Part shown: positions 24,604-37,039 of the stretch, piece after piece
Layout of the letters: every line of letters begins with the position of its first letter
Numbering within the stretch: position 1 is the stretch's first letter
Assembly (NCBI RefSeq): GCF_000237925.1
Contig: NC_031495.1
Location: 28,464,679 to 28,528,678 of the forward strand
Length of the DNA stretch: 64,000 nt
Source of the DNA: Schistosoma mansoni
Lineage: Eukaryota; Platyhelminthes; Trematoda; Strigeidida; Schistosomatidae
Reading direction: 5' to 3'
The notes under the pieces: model-generated
The model's database searches: none
Seen by the model: the letters and a program-made list of their open reading frames with translations, nothing else
What the model was told of the DNA's origin: nothing
Program-made: the position numbers and the translations under genes

Positions 24604-25682
24604 AAATTACTGATATTCCTTCTGGAGTATTAGAATTTTATCAATTTATTTCTTAAATCTCTGGCATCTGGTAAATTCCCCGGAGAAGTCTTGAACCATT
24701 AAAAATTATTTAACAGTTGGCTTTCCGGTTGCATATATACACAAATAAAGGAATATTAGTAATTAACATCTACATAGTTATATACCATCACTCACATGTA
24801 TGTACATGTATACATCAAAGTATATATACAAGAACATTTCGTCACTAAAATTCTGTGTCATGTTAGAAAGATCATTTAGCTAAATCGAATGGTAATAAAA
24901 GGATATTCACATTAGTTGGAGGTAAATGTTCAACAGGTCATGACCTAATGCATTATATATATATATAATTTACTTGTCAAACATGGAGTCCAATTATTTG
25001 AACTCTATCATTTTCTTTAAATATAATTACTAGATCTTATTTGAAAAAGAGATGAAAAGTAGAAGGGATTATTCAATAAACAAATAAATGAATAAATGAT
25101 GGAATTAAATAAAGAAAATCAAAAAATAAATAAGAATTTAATATGTGATAAAATAAAAAGGTGAATTTACCCAACAAGAATAATAGTAGATAGAAGGGGA
25201 ATTATCAGTAAAGAAGAACTTTAGTAAGAGCTAACAATTAGCCTGGTGTCATTAAATTGAACAACATTATATAGTTGCCTTCAATCAACTTATCATTTTC
25301 GTATGTATTTACTTGTTAATCAAAATGGAGATCATGATATTTTTTACACAGATTTTTGTGATGAAATGTTTAATAAAAGCACTACTCTATATGTTAATAG
25401 TTTAATCTTACTTTTAGAAGTTCCCTTCAGTTATTTCCTAGAAAAAAATATGATTAATATCCTAACAGTTTTCTCGTTTTAAATTGATATAAGCTATGAA
25501 TGGATTGTAGAGTTTAGCAGCCCTTTATCTGATTCCAATTTGGCTTATTTAACTTCGTTATTCACTAACGTGATTTAAGTCAATAATTATATACGAGGAT
25601 TAGTGACTTGTATATTTCAATTACGATAATCAAATGATCAAATTAGTCAGCATGGGGTTGTTGAAATTATTGGAATTTTGAT
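22851..25682. other. AT-rich non-coding stretch with simple repeats
   Basis: Short minus frames at 22883-23149 and 23228-23428 lack domains. TA runs occur at 24563-24598 and near 24954-24966. No gene was identified. Confidence 0.5.
24563..24598. repeat. (TA)18 microsatellite
   Basis: A pure TA dinucleotide run of 36 bp. Confidence 0.95.
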
Positions 25683-26058
25683 TGATATCATGAATCGATT
25701 GATGCTAGACCGCTATTGAAAACCTGGAAGTACTAGACGGCCATTTCGTCCCAGTATGGGACTCCACATCAGTGAGTATCCACGATCCCACCTTGCGAGA
25801 TTCGAACTCACGACCTATCAGTCTCGCATACGAACGCTTAACCTTTAGACCACTTAGCTGACATACAACGGTGTTAATTTCTAACTTCAACCAATCCACG
25901 TAATTGCTTGACCATCTTTCATTGTACCAAGGTAGATAACTGTTTCTACCTGACGTGAATTAGCTCCACTAGTCACGGATTCTCACTGGAACTCCGGATC
26001 AGTGGTCTAGAGGTTAAGCGTCGGCGCGCAAGACCAAAGGACCTGGGTTCGAATCGTT
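25683..26058 (-). mobile_element. Hammerhead SINE copies, minus then plus, abutting a gypsy fossil
   Basis: Positions 25690-25912 are a full unit on the minus strand (tail, ribozyme, head, CAATCCACG). Positions 25993-26058 are a plus-strand head (GATCAGTGGTCTAGAGG, then GGGTTCGAATCG) that stops where the gypsy pol sequence begins. The minus-copy ribozyme has a disrupted core (CTGATGTGGAG) and GAAAT. Confidence 0.7.
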
Positions 26059-26059
26059 G

Positions 26060-27029
26060 GATCATAGTGTGTGAGTAGAAGGTTTGATGACAGGAGATGT
26101 TTTAGTTTTACGAAAACTTCTTGGCACTCAGATGACCAGAACCATCTGGTATCTTTTTTCAGAAACCCATTAAGAGGAGCACGAAGGCGATGCAATTCTG
26201 GAAGAAAAACTCCATAATGACTAACCATTCCCAAGAAAGAGCGTAAAGTTGGCACATCAGTTGGTGGAGGCATGGACTTGATAGCCTCGACGTTTTCAGG
26301 ATCAGGTTTTCTTCCGTTTTTATCAATTATGAATCCCAAATAGCGGACTTGTTCCATGTAGAAATCACATTTTTCAGCATGTAATGTGAACCCAAAATCT
26401 GCTATGCGTCTGAGAACCATACCTACCTTCTTCTCCAGGTCAGCATAGTCTGTACCCATGATTAGTATGTCGTCAAGATAGGCCGCAGTACCAGGAATAT
26501 CTTGTAGCATAGTATCCATAACTTGTTGAAAGATTGAAGGGGTAGTCTTTACTCCAAACGGAAGTCTATTATGTCGAAACAACCCTTTATGAGTGTTTAT
26601 TGTCAAGTAATGTTTGCACTCTTCCGCTACTGGAATCTGTAAATATGCTTCTGACAGGTCTAGTTTTGCAAAATACTTACCCCCGTTAAGTTTTGCAAAT
26701 AAGTCTTCTGGTAATGGTAAGGGGTACTGATGAGCTTCAAGTGCGTCATTTAATCCAGTGGAATAGTCTGCACATAATCGAATACTTCCATTGGGCTTTT
26801 TAACAATTACTATTGGAGCTGCCCAATCAGAAATGTTCACTGGTTCTATAATTCCCCTTTTTTGCAGTCGTTCTAATTCTTGTTCAACAATTGGTAGCGC
26901 TGCGTAAGGTACGGGACGTTTAGGTCTGAACACTGGTCTTGCTCCCGGCTTTACGGTTAGTAGTGCTTTCACCTTTCTGCATTCCCCCAGTTCATCGGTG
27001 AACACTTGACTATGTTTCTGGAGGACCAT
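26060..27029 (-). pseudogene. Gypsy pol remnant (reverse transcriptase)
   Basis: The reverse transcriptase signatures are recognisable in order: RPKRPVPY, a WAAPIVIVKKPNGSIRLC stretch, FAKLDLSEAYLQIPV, LPFGVKTTPSIFQ, YLDDILI, VRYLGFIID and LRSFLGMVSHYG. This fixes the Ty3/gypsy class. Protease, RNase H and integrase parts are absent. It is a fossil piece of the element around it. Confidence 0.85.
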
Positions 27030-28567
27030 GTTTCTCAGGTTTCGCTCAGTGGGTACATCCGATCTAGCCTGGGGTTATCAGAATAGCTTAGGATCTGAAT
27101 ATAGCGTTCAACTTACAAGACGTATCAGTGGCGACGGGAAAATGACAATGAATATTTCTCTGGAGCAATTAGAAGCCTATGTGGTGCGTCAAGAAAAGAG
27201 GTTGAAGAGTCCCAAATTAGAATCATGGAAACCCTGATGCAGAAATTTCTGCCTGTCCGAGAGAAACCCTGCTTCTAGTGAATCACAAGTATCACATACT
27301 GATTCAGTCATTAATGCCATACATGAATTTAATTTTGACGGTGTAGCAGGTGATAACTTTTGAGTCGTGGTTTAAGAAGTACGAAGATTTGTTCTATATT
27401 GATCTTCGCAACCTGGAAGACGCTTCAAAAGTCAGAATACTTCTGAGAAAACTTGGGACTGTGGAACATGAACGCTACAGCAACTTCATGCTTCCGAAGA
27501 ACCCACGAGATTTTAGTTTTGATGAAACAGTCAAAACCCTGTCCAAAATCTTCGGAGAACAATCATCTCTATTTAATATCCGTTATCAGTGCTTAAAGTT
27601 AACGAAAGAACCTGGAGATGACTGGGTGAAACATGCAGGAACTGTGAACCGTGAATGTGAGAGGTTCAAATTGTCGTCCATGTCTGAGGACCAGTTTAAA
27701 TGCTTAGTATTTATCTGCAGCCTGCGTTCACCTGATGATGCTGATATCCGGACCAGAATCCTAAGTAAACTTGAACACTGCCCTAACATGACCCTACAGG
27801 AGGTGACTGCTGAATGCCAGCGTCTGGTGAACTTGAAACATGACACCTCGATGGTAGAAAATAATGGTCGACTTCCTTGTGTACAGGCAGTAAGTGGGAA
27901 GAAAGATTCCTATATGCAAAAGCAGAACACAACCATTAGGAAGCCTCCATCCGCATGTTGGCTTTGCGGAGAGCTGCATTACAAAAGGTTCTGCCCATAC
28001 AAAAACTACCGGTGCACCAAATGTCAGCTTAAAGGACATAAAGAAACATGTTGTAAAAAGAAGGTTCCGTAAACAAAGCCCTGAGCTCAGAGTCTAATGA
28101 AGCACCATTGAATCCGCAGATCTCTGAAGACAAACTTCAGTCAGAACTAAATTACGGGTTACATGATATCGGTCAAGAAAGCTGGGAGGATGCACATAAT
28201 TTTGATGAAAATTCTTGTGAAGATGAGAAAAATAAGTCGGTTGAATCAAATGGTGGTCAAAAAGCTAATGCAATTTTATTAGATGCTGATTCCCCTAGCT
28301 GTCAAATATCCTCTAGTGAAAATCTTAATGAATTTGATGGAAATGTTTCAGAAGAGCCAAGTTCTGATGACCTAAAGTCAAGTGTCGTTCATTATCATTC
28401 AGTCATCCCCACTGGATTCTCTATTCAATGCGAGAAATATGTTCTAAATAAAGTCATATTAATAGTAATTTGGAGATATGAGGATCCGACATTGTTTCGT
28501 GGGGGAGGATAAAGTCGGCAAATGCAGTCTGGATACCTATCCCGAATCTTCATAAAAAAAGGGGAGG

Positions 28568-28944
28568 TGTTGGGATGACCCTGCATTTTTCTCGCAAGCG
28601 ACATGACAAGCTCAAGGGTCATCAAGGAGCATTTCAACCAATCAGCGATTAATTAGAAGTTATGTGAAGTTATGTTACTAAAATAACGAAAATGGAAAAG
28701 TCACATGTGGAGATCCTGATTGGCTGATTGATACACTGCTACTATGTTTAGCAGTATTCTAGAACTTTCAGTAAAAACTCAAGGACTCTAAATTACTATA
28801 AAATCCCCATATTTTCTGTACATGAATGAACCCTGTAGTAAAGTGCTTCCCCCACACTTTGTGCCTTTTCTCTGGTCTTCAAGTCGGTGTATAGTTCTAG
28901 CTCGTAGGTACGGAACTAGCTTAGGGAAGTGAATATAGCGTTCA
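28568..28944 (+). repeat. 3' LTR of the rearranged gypsy fossil (377 bp)
   Basis: It follows an A-run and AGGGGAGG polypurine tract, starts TGTTGGGATGACC and ends TATAGCGTTCA (TG...CA). The same ending GAATATAGCGTTCA occurs at about 27099-27112, marking what is left of the 5' LTR. Confidence 0.75.
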
Positions 28945-29899
28945 CAATCGGCCAGATATAATAACGTTGAAACAGCAATACAAAACTGGTGGTATTTGTA
29001 TGAACAAATGATTCTTTTGTACTGGATGTCTGTCTGAAGTCGATTTTTAATACGAACCTCCCGTTTTGGGTTCCCCTAGTTCTGCTTGACTTCAACTGGG
29101 TCATTTTCGGAGATTCCCTGATCTTATAAAAATTCAAATACTTCTAATTATCACAAAACGTGCTACAAATGGGTGGCCCCTATTTTGAATAAAAGGGGGA
29201 TCAGTCAATTTACTTAAAGGCCAGTACATTATGTCCAAATAAAAATAGTTTTCAAGCCCTATGGTATCTTCAAGTGATAACGTGGTTGGGCTGATGATGA
29301 CTGACCTTTACCTGCCTGCTGAAAACAGTTACTCGAATTCTTACAGATATATATTTGATCCCAACTTGTTGGACATACTCTTATTGATTTTCAGGTACCA
29401 AAAATTTAGTATCATTTCTCCTACTGTTTAATACTCTATTTTGTGCCAGAGAAACCTTTGACCGTATACCACATGGTGTACCGTTTCAGGTAACTTGTGT
29501 TCTTATATACTTTGTTTTCTTTCTTAAATTACGACCAACTAAATTAAACACAGAGTTTGTGTTTTGATACAGTTTAGTACGAATGACTCGAAAAGGCTTT
29601 GGACGTTATGCAGAAGAAAGCAGATTTGGTCTTATCGAATAAATACTGGTTCTTTAGCTCTGCGTTCAGACAAAATACAGGAAGTTCGGTCGTTATAAAC
29701 AGCATCCGGGTGAGTAAACGGAATGACTACTCGAAGTCAGCAAGGAACCTTTTTCACTGTTTGCCGTAGGTTTAATCCGAATTCAATACTGTTTATGTCC
29801 AAGACTATTGATCTCTCAACTTCAATCGTGTCTTATTATGGATTAATAAAGATTTTTTCATGATAGGCCGCTGTAATAATAAATATAAGGCCTTGAAGG

Positions 29900-29936
<37 letters not shown>

Positions 29937-30322
29937 ATCGAATAATAATATGATGAGGTAAAAAACGCCCTTGCAAAGGTACAAAACTACTATACATCTG
30001 AAAGGGATGATCAACAACTCAGAGGAGGCCTAAAACTTCGTCAATACGGACTCGGTGCTATTAGAATAGTGCACGAGATCTGTGCCATAGTAATGTCATA
30101 AACGGTAGTTAGATTTAAAGAAAGGAACTAAGCAAGGTCTCTACATAACTATTCTTTCTGTGGGCCTCTTAGACTGGAAATTAGTCTTTACAGGATTCAT
30201 TTTTTCGTACAGAGATATGAACATGTGTAAAGATTCTGTGTATCCATTCCACATGACAGCAGTTCTTTACTACATCTTCTATACGAAATCACCTGATTTT
30301 CCGTCTACATACATAATAGTAA
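28945..30322. other. Non-coding stretch between two LTR fossils
   Basis: No gene was seen. It contains a (TA)n run at 29904-29934 and a 23-bp segment at 29131-29153 identical to one at 63067-63089. The region directly after the 3' LTR (28945-29160) is open on the minus strand, but I cannot assign it. Confidence 0.5.
29904..29934. repeat. (TA)n microsatellite
   Basis: A pure TA run of about 31 bp. Confidence 0.95.
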
Positions 30323-30650
30323 TGTAGCTGTAAATCGTTCCCCAAAATCAATAGCTCATTAAGTGTTCGACATTGGATGCTGACTACATTATTTTAAGCA
30401 GACTTGTTTAACTGAAGGCTTTCGGTCATGCATCCGTACCAGATCACGTTACAATCCAGCGTGGGATACAGCTCCTACGTTCACTAGCCAGATCAGAGTA
30501 AACGCTTCTCGATATAGTGATAACGTATCAAATATATCTTTCCGATCTCTTCGTATCTGACTTCTGATTTCAACTGGTTGGGGAATGCTTCGAACATAGA
30601 AGGCGTTACTGGTTTAGAGTTGCAAAACTTCAAGACTAGTCGTATCTTCA
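30323..30650 (+). repeat. 5' LTR (328 bp)
   Basis: It runs TGTAGCTGTAAAT...GTATCTTCA and is followed by GTGGCGAACC, a likely primer-binding site. It is preceded by GTAA. Confidence 0.9.
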
Positions 30651-30809
30651 GTGGCGAACCTGACATGATCTGGTACACCAAGCGCATAAACTGTGCGTCT
30701 GTTCCTTTTTGGAACTTCATTATTAGTTGTTTTTCTTTATTTGATTTAGATATATTGTGATAAACCTTTTTTCACACATTTTAATTGCATATTTCTCGTT
30801 CTAATAATA

Positions 30810-31470
30810 CTATGACGGAACAGACACCTAAGGTTTTTAAGTTAAAATCTATTCCCCCACCTTCGATTCAGTTAACGCCTTTTTGGCCTGACAATATCGA
30901 GTCCTGGTTCTGCTACTCAGAAGCTGACTTTTGCGGGCACGGAATCACAGACTCGCGCACGCAATTCCTCGCGGTAGTTAAGGCGTTACCGCGTGAATTT
31001 AACAGGTACGTAACACCTAGTATGTTTACTAGTGATGTTTCCGAACCTTACGGAAGTCTTAAACGATCGATTCTAAAACGTGGAAACCTAACCGACCGAC
31101 AACGGTTAGACCAACTCCTCAATAGCATCGACCTGCAACATGGTTCTGCGACAGATATGTTGCTTAGGATGAGAGAAGTGATAGGTCAAAGAACCTTCGA
31201 CGAAGGCCTATTCAAGCAACTTTTCTTATCCAAACTCCCAAAACAGATGCAGGCAGTGCTCGTCTCGTTCCAAAACAACGCCGTAGACGAACTAGCTGCA
31301 TCTGCTGATCGAATTCTAGAAATTACCAAATCCACTAGCGTCAAAGAAAAACCTCAAACGACCCAGAATGTCATACACTAACACGATATCTGCGATTTCG
31401 TAATGATCGTAGTCGGTCAAGAACCGCGCGAAGAAGCGTATCACGTAGGCGATCTGTCTCTCGACCAAGA
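30810..31470 (+). pseudogene. gag remnant of the CsRn1/Boudicca-like element
   Basis: The capsid-like segment begins near MTEQTPKVFKLKSIPPPS and includes FWPDNIESWFCYSEADF, typical of gypsy gag in this group. Sequence of the element continues to about 31470, where the reversed LINE starts. Confidence 0.75.
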
Positions 31471-33920
31471 GGTTGGTGTTCTCCGTGTTGTATTTTAGAA
31501 TCTTGCTTTTTCCTTTGTGAATGTGGAGACCTATCGATGCAGAGGCTGCTGCTACATTTACTGTCTTCGTTTGCATTTGTTCGTGTGTATGAGGGAGGAG
31601 GGCTAGGTCATCTGCGAAGTCCAAATCCTCTAACTGATTCTGAGAAGTCCATTGTATTCCGTATTTCCCTTCAGATGTCGAAGTCTTCATAATCCAGTCA
31701 ATCACCAGAAGGAAGAGGAATGGGGAGAGTAGACAGCCTTGTCTGACTCCGGTCCTTACTGGAAATGCGTCTGTCAGCTGTCCTCCATGCACGACTTTGC
31801 ACTGTAGTCCATCGTATGAGTTTTGGATAATGTTGACAATCTTCCCAAGAACTCCATAGTGTCGAAGAAGTTTCCATAGTGTTCTCCTGTCCACACTATC
31901 AAACGCCTTCTCATAGCCAATGAAGTTGATTTATAGCAACAAGTTCCTTTCAACGGATTGTTCCACGATGATCCGTAGTGTCGCAATCTGGTCTGTGCAC
32001 CACCTATCCTTACGGAATCCAGCCTGTTGATCTCGAAGTTGGGCATCTACTGCGTCTTTCATCCGATTCAGCAGCACTCTGTTGAAAACTTTTCCTGGTA
32101 CTGATAACAAACTGATGCCTCTGTAATTCTCACATTTGCTCAGATCTCCTTTCTTTGGTATCTTGATGAGGTATCCTTCTTTCCAGTCCGTTGGCACTTG
32201 TTCCTCTTCCCAAATCTTCTCGAATAGAAGGTGAAGCATGTTTGCAGTTATTTCAGTGTCCGACTTCAGTGCTTCAGCTGGTATATTGTCAGGTCCTGCC
32301 GCCTTCCCACTTTTGATTTGTCTGATGGCCATCTTGACTTCTTCGATCGTTGGTGGAGTGATATCTATGGGAAGGTCAGTGTGTGCTGGTTCGATGTTCG
32401 GTGGATTCAATGGGGCTGATCTATTCAGCAGTTCCTCGAAGTATCCTGCCCATCTTTTCCTCTGTTCTTGAATCTCAGTGATTGTCTTTCCTTCTTTGTC
32501 CTTGATTGGTCTCTCTGGTTTACTATATCTCCCTGCCAATTTCTTCATTGTATCATATAGTTGTCTCATATTCCCTTCTCTTGCAGCTTTTTCCGCCGTC
32601 GTTGCTAGTTCTCCCATGTATTTCTGTTTGTCGGCTTTAATGCTTTTCTTCACTTCCCTGTTTGCTTCTGCGTAGTCTGCTTGTGCTTTGACTTTCTCTG
32701 CTCGTGTTCGACTGTTGTTAATTGCTAGTTTCTTGTTCTTCCTTTCTTCAATCTTGTCCAGCGTTCCCATAGAGATCCTTTCCTTATGATGGTGCTTCTT
32801 AGGACCAAGAACCTCCTGACACGTTGAAGTTAGTGCTTCTTTTATCCCTTTCCAGTTGTTCTCCAAAGTAGTTTCTTGTTCTTTCAGTAGATCCTGTAGA
32901 GCTTGGAACCTGTTGTTGAGAGTTAACTTGAATTCGTGGAGCTTGTCAGTATCTCGAAGGAAGGCCGTATTGAACCTTTGTAGTGCTGTTTGTCCAGTTG
33001 TCCAGTGTTTCTTTAGCTTCAGTCTCATCTTGGCCACAACCAGGTGGTGATCTGAAGCTATGTCAGCTCCTCTCCGGGTTCTCACATCTTCCATTGTTCT
33101 TCGGAATTCTTTGTTGATACAGATGTGATCTATCTGGCTGTGTATGCGCTTGTGTGGAAATGTTGTGCCGCCTATAACCAATTTGTTGAATGCACATAGG
33201 TTTGCAAGTCTCTCCCCATTTTCATTTCTCCCTCCTAGTCCATGTCGTCCAATTATATCTTCATATCCTGTGTTGTCCACTCCAACTTTAGCATTTAGAC
33301 CTCACATCAGGATGGTGAGGTCCTTTCGTGATCACTCCTCTATAATTGATTGCAGCCTTCCATAGAATTGATCTTTATCATCGTCGTTGCTATCATTGGT
33401 GGGTGCATAACATTGGATAACGTTCATTGTGATCCCCTCCTTCTTTGTTCTGAATGATGCTTCGATTATCCTGGGTCCATGAAATTCCCATCCTACAAGT
33501 GCATTTCGTGCTTCCCTGGACAGCATTAGAGTAACTCCGTGAGTGTGTGGAGCATTTTCCCCTTCGTGACCGGAGTACAGCAGCATCTCTCCTGTACCTA
33601 GCCTTTGTTGTCCTCATTTCCATTGCTATTTGACTGGTCTTCCCGGTCTCCCTTATTTTCCGGACGTTCCATGTACCTATAAAGAGTGTTGCTCTGGTTG
33701 TTAGAAGGTGTATCGGCCTCGTGACTTCCGAAGAATCTCGGCTTTCATCATGAGGCGTCATAATTATTCCTTCAACTCCCAGGGCAGAGTTTAAATGGTT
33801 TGAATTATTTTTTCTGGTTAGCGTTTTTTTAGCGAGTTAGTTTTTCTACGGGATGGGGTCGCTAACCCCATGCCCAACCCTCCTCCTTTACCGGGGCTTG
33901 GGACCGGCAGTAACTCTAGA
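31471..33920 (-). mobile_element. RTE-clade LINE, 3'-truncated, inside the LTR element
   Basis: On the minus strand it shows an endonuclease (GTWNVRKIRETGK near 33.67 kb; HGPRIIEASF; SDHHLVVAK) followed by a reverse transcriptase (SGKAAGPDNIPAE, NYRGISLLSV, VRQGCLLSPFLF, FADDLALL). This is the RTE (SR2-type) layout. The 5' end with its untranslated leader appears present at about 33780-33920, while everything after the YNTENTN region is missing. The frame is broken in several places. LINEs normally lose their 5' end, so loss of the 3' end suggests a deletion after insertion that also removed neighbouring LTR-element sequence. Confidence 0.8.
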
Positions 33921-36210
33921 AGAGCTACAGACGGAGTTGACTTAGTTAAGGCTTACAACCAAATACCTATGGCAACCGACGGCATTCCAAAAACCGCCAT
34001 TATAGCTCTTTTCGGTCTCTACGGATTCTTACGAATGCCTTTCGGACTAAGAAATGCCGCCCAAACCTTCCAAAGGTTCGTAGACGAGGTCTTTCGAGGT
34101 CTCAACTTCGTACATGCGTATGTTGATGACTGCCTCATAGCAAGTCCGGACAGTGAATCACATCTCCAGCATCTGGGCATTGTTTTCGAACAACTCCAAA
34201 GGCATGGCATTACTGTCAACATTCAGAAATGCCAAATCGGAACAAACTCTTTAGACTTCTTAGGACACACTATTGATGCTCAAGGCATCCGACCCCTTAG
34301 AAGCAAAGTGGCGGCCATTCTGGATTACCGAGAACCGACCACGATTAAGCAATTGCGCACTTTTAACGGCCTCGTAAGTTTCTACAGACGGTTCGTGCCA
34401 AATTGCGCATCCCTTATGAAACCGCTAACCGACCAACTTCGTGGAAATGCAAAATCAATTAGTCTAGACGACACCGTTCGAAAAGCATTCTCCACAGTTA
34501 AGGAACATATCGCAAAGGCAACCCTGCTTGCGCATCAGGACACTCAAGCGCCCATTAGTACCGCCGTAGACGCATCCAACTCAGCAATCGGAGGAGTCTT
34601 ACAACAATGGGTTAACAACTCATGGCAACCTTTAGGATTTTTCTCGAGACGGTTGCTAGACGCGCAATCTAGGTACAGCACTTTCGGTAGGGAACACCTA
34701 GCTATGTATTGTGCTGCACAGCGTTTCCAACATTCCATCGAAGGAAGAGAATTCACGCTTTTTACCGACCATAAACCTCTTACCTTCTCTTTAAGTACTC
34801 ACCGCGAGAGTCTCGACAACTCGACTACATTTCGCAGTTTACTTCAGATATACAACACATTTCTGGAGCAAAAAATGCAGCCGCAGACGCCTTATCTCGT
34901 ATTAGTTCATTGAACAGTTTCCAAGGAATCGACCTTCTTAAACTCGCTCAGCTTCAAAAACGAAGACACTGATCTTCAGCACGAGTTATCCTCGACAACT
35001 CTAAAACTACGTATTAAGCAGATGTGACACATCTACAGATAGGGATCGTCCAATCGTACCAAAACATTATCGACGCAACGTCTTCAATACGTTGCACAAT
35101 CTTTCTTATCCAGGTGTTCGTGCAACAATCAAGCTCATAGTAGAACGGTTTTGCTGGTCTGACATGAATAAAGACGTGAGGGAGTGGGCACGCTCCTGTG
35201 TAAGCTGCCAGAAATCTGTCATAAGACACAACAAATGTCCCTTAGGTTCTTTCAAAACCCCCGATGCTCGTTTCGACCACGTTCATCTAGATTTGGTAGG
35301 ACCCTTACCCGATTCAAACGGATACTCATGTCTCTTAACATGCGTAGACCGTTTCACTCGATGACCAGAAGCTGAAACAGTGGCTCGCGCTTTCGTCAAA
35401 CGATGGGTAGCAAATTTCGGCAGCCCTTCAACCATTACTACAGACTGCGGACGCCAGTTCGAATCTGGACTTTTCCGTTGTCTGACCTCACTATTAGGAA
35501 TCACTCGCTTCCGAATGACCGCCTACCACCCACAAGCAAACGGGTTGGTAGAACGTTTTCATCGACAACTTAAAGCTTCACTACCAGCTACAAACGTTTC
35601 ACAGTGGGCCGGCGCTCTTCAATTCGTCGTACTAGGCATTCGCAATGAAGTGAAAGTTGACGTTGGATACACTGGAGCTCAACTCCTTTATGGGATGACA
35701 TTCGACCTCCAGGAGAATTCGTGGATCCTTCATCTTCTCCAGTGGACGTGGATCTAAACTCCTATGCGAAGACGCTTGCAAACGCAGTGCGTTCAGTTAA
35801 ACCTGTTTCCACTCGACCACAATCAACTGATGTTTTCGTTCAACCTGAATTACGACATAGTATACATGTCTTCCTTCGTCGAGACTCACATCGACAACCT
35901 CTCGAATCAGCATACGAAGGACCCTTCAAAGTTTCTCAGCGTGAACCTAAGCCCTATGTAGTCGATAAGAACGGCACGAGCGACAGCATCAGTACCGATC
36001 GCCTAAAAGCAGCGTACTTAGAAGGAAACCCTATCTACGTCGATTTTCCTTCGGTACATTCGAACGACACGGCTCCTACACTTGTAGTACCCCACACGAC
36101 AGTCGACACACAACTTGATACTTCGTCAACGTCGGAAAATAAACATAAGACAACGCGTTCTGGAAGAAGAGTAAGACTTGCAGAACACTCAAACAACTGT
36201 TACACGTAGG
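33921..36210 (+). pseudogene. pol remnant (reverse transcriptase, RNase H, integrase) of the LTR element
   Basis: In order: DLVKAYNQIPMA, LRMPFGLRNAAQTFQRF, YVDDCLIA, DFLGHTIDAQGIRP, LRTFNGLVSFYRRF (reverse transcriptase); DASNSAIGGVLQQ, REHLAMYCAAQRFQ, FTLFTDHKPL (RNase H); a zinc-binding SCVSCQKS and HVHLDLVGPLPDSNGYSCLL, then TTDCGRQFES and YHPQANGLVERFHRQ (integrase). Some breaks are present. It stays in the plus orientation of the LTRs. Confidence 0.85.
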
Positions 36211-36711
36211 ACACAAACTTTACCTCGAATTCTCTTTGCATTATTTATTATAAAAAAAGATTTTTTTTAGTATGCTCATTTTTATATATTTATTTTAAAA
36301 AAAACAATTTTTTACTTCTGAGCGCATATATATATATTTTTATAAAAGAAACAAAAAACCAATCTTTTACGATCGCTTTTACGCTGTCGCAAGTGTATTA
36401 GTTTATATATTATATATTTTTCCGCTCACCTTGTGTCCCTATGCACTCACACGTTATATTTTTTCTCTTTTCCAGGACGGCAGGAAAAGAACGACGAAGT
36501 TTCACAAGGAACCGAAATTTTCATTGTACTTTGTTTCCTTATTACTGTGTTGTACATTATTGTCCCTTAGTGTAAGGAAAGACGACCGGGCGCTGCTAAA
36601 CATAGCAAGCTATCAGAAGAGTGTTTACCAACGACAAACTCGTTGGGTTTACACTTCTGGCTGGTCACGTCTTAGGGTCATCACTACCTCACTAGGGGGG
36701 GGGGAGTGACC

Positions 36712-37039
36712 TGTAGCTGTAAATAATTCCCCAAAATCAATAGCTCATTAAGTGTTCGACATTGGATGCTGACTACATTATTTTAAGCAGACTTGTTTAA
36801 CTGAAGGCTTTCGGTCATGCATCCGTACCAGATCACGTTACGATCCAGCGTGGGACACAGCTCCTACGTTCACTAGCCAGATCAGAGTAAACGCTTCTCG
36901 ATATAGTGATAACGTATCAAATATATCTTTCCGATCTCTTCGTATCTGACTTCTGATTTCAACTGGTTGGGGAATGCTTCGAACATAGAAGGCGTTACTG
37001 GTTTAGAGTTGCAAAACTTCAAGACTAGTCGTATCTTCA
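36712..37039 (+). repeat. 3' LTR (328 bp)
   Basis: Same length and ends as the 5' LTR. It is preceded by a run of ten Gs in a polypurine tract and followed by GTAA. Confidence 0.9.

Larger units (their letters stand above)
26059..28944. mobile_element. Ty3/gypsy-type LTR retrotransposon fossil, rearranged
   Basis: This is a broken element. Parts, left to right: a pol (reverse transcriptase) piece on the minus strand at about 26060-27029; a remnant of the 5' LTR end at about 27045-27112; a primer-binding-like segment (AGTGGCGACGG); a gag-like piece on the plus strand at about 27350-28073 with a zinc knuckle (CWLCGELHYKRFC, CTKCQLKGHKETCC); a short unassigned coding remnant to about 28510; a polypurine tract; and a 3' LTR at 28568-28944. 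Pol lies inverted relative to gag, so an inversion plus internal loss is implied. The family resembles the K02A2.6-like gypsy group. Confidence 0.8.
30323..37039 (+). mobile_element. Ty3/gypsy LTR retrotransposon (CsRn1/Boudicca-like), broken, with LINE insertion
   Basis: LTRs of 328 bp at both ends are about 99% identical, pointing to a fairly recent insertion. A 4-bp target duplication (GTAA) flanks them. Inside are a gag remnant (about 30810-31470), then an RTE LINE lying in reverse (about 31471-33920), then pol from the middle of the reverse transcriptase through RNase H and integrase (about 33921-36210), a spacer and a G-rich polypurine tract before the 3' LTR. Protease and the start of the reverse transcriptase are missing. 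The element is broken in several places. Its pol resembles the trematode CsRn1/Boudicca group. Confidence 0.9.
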
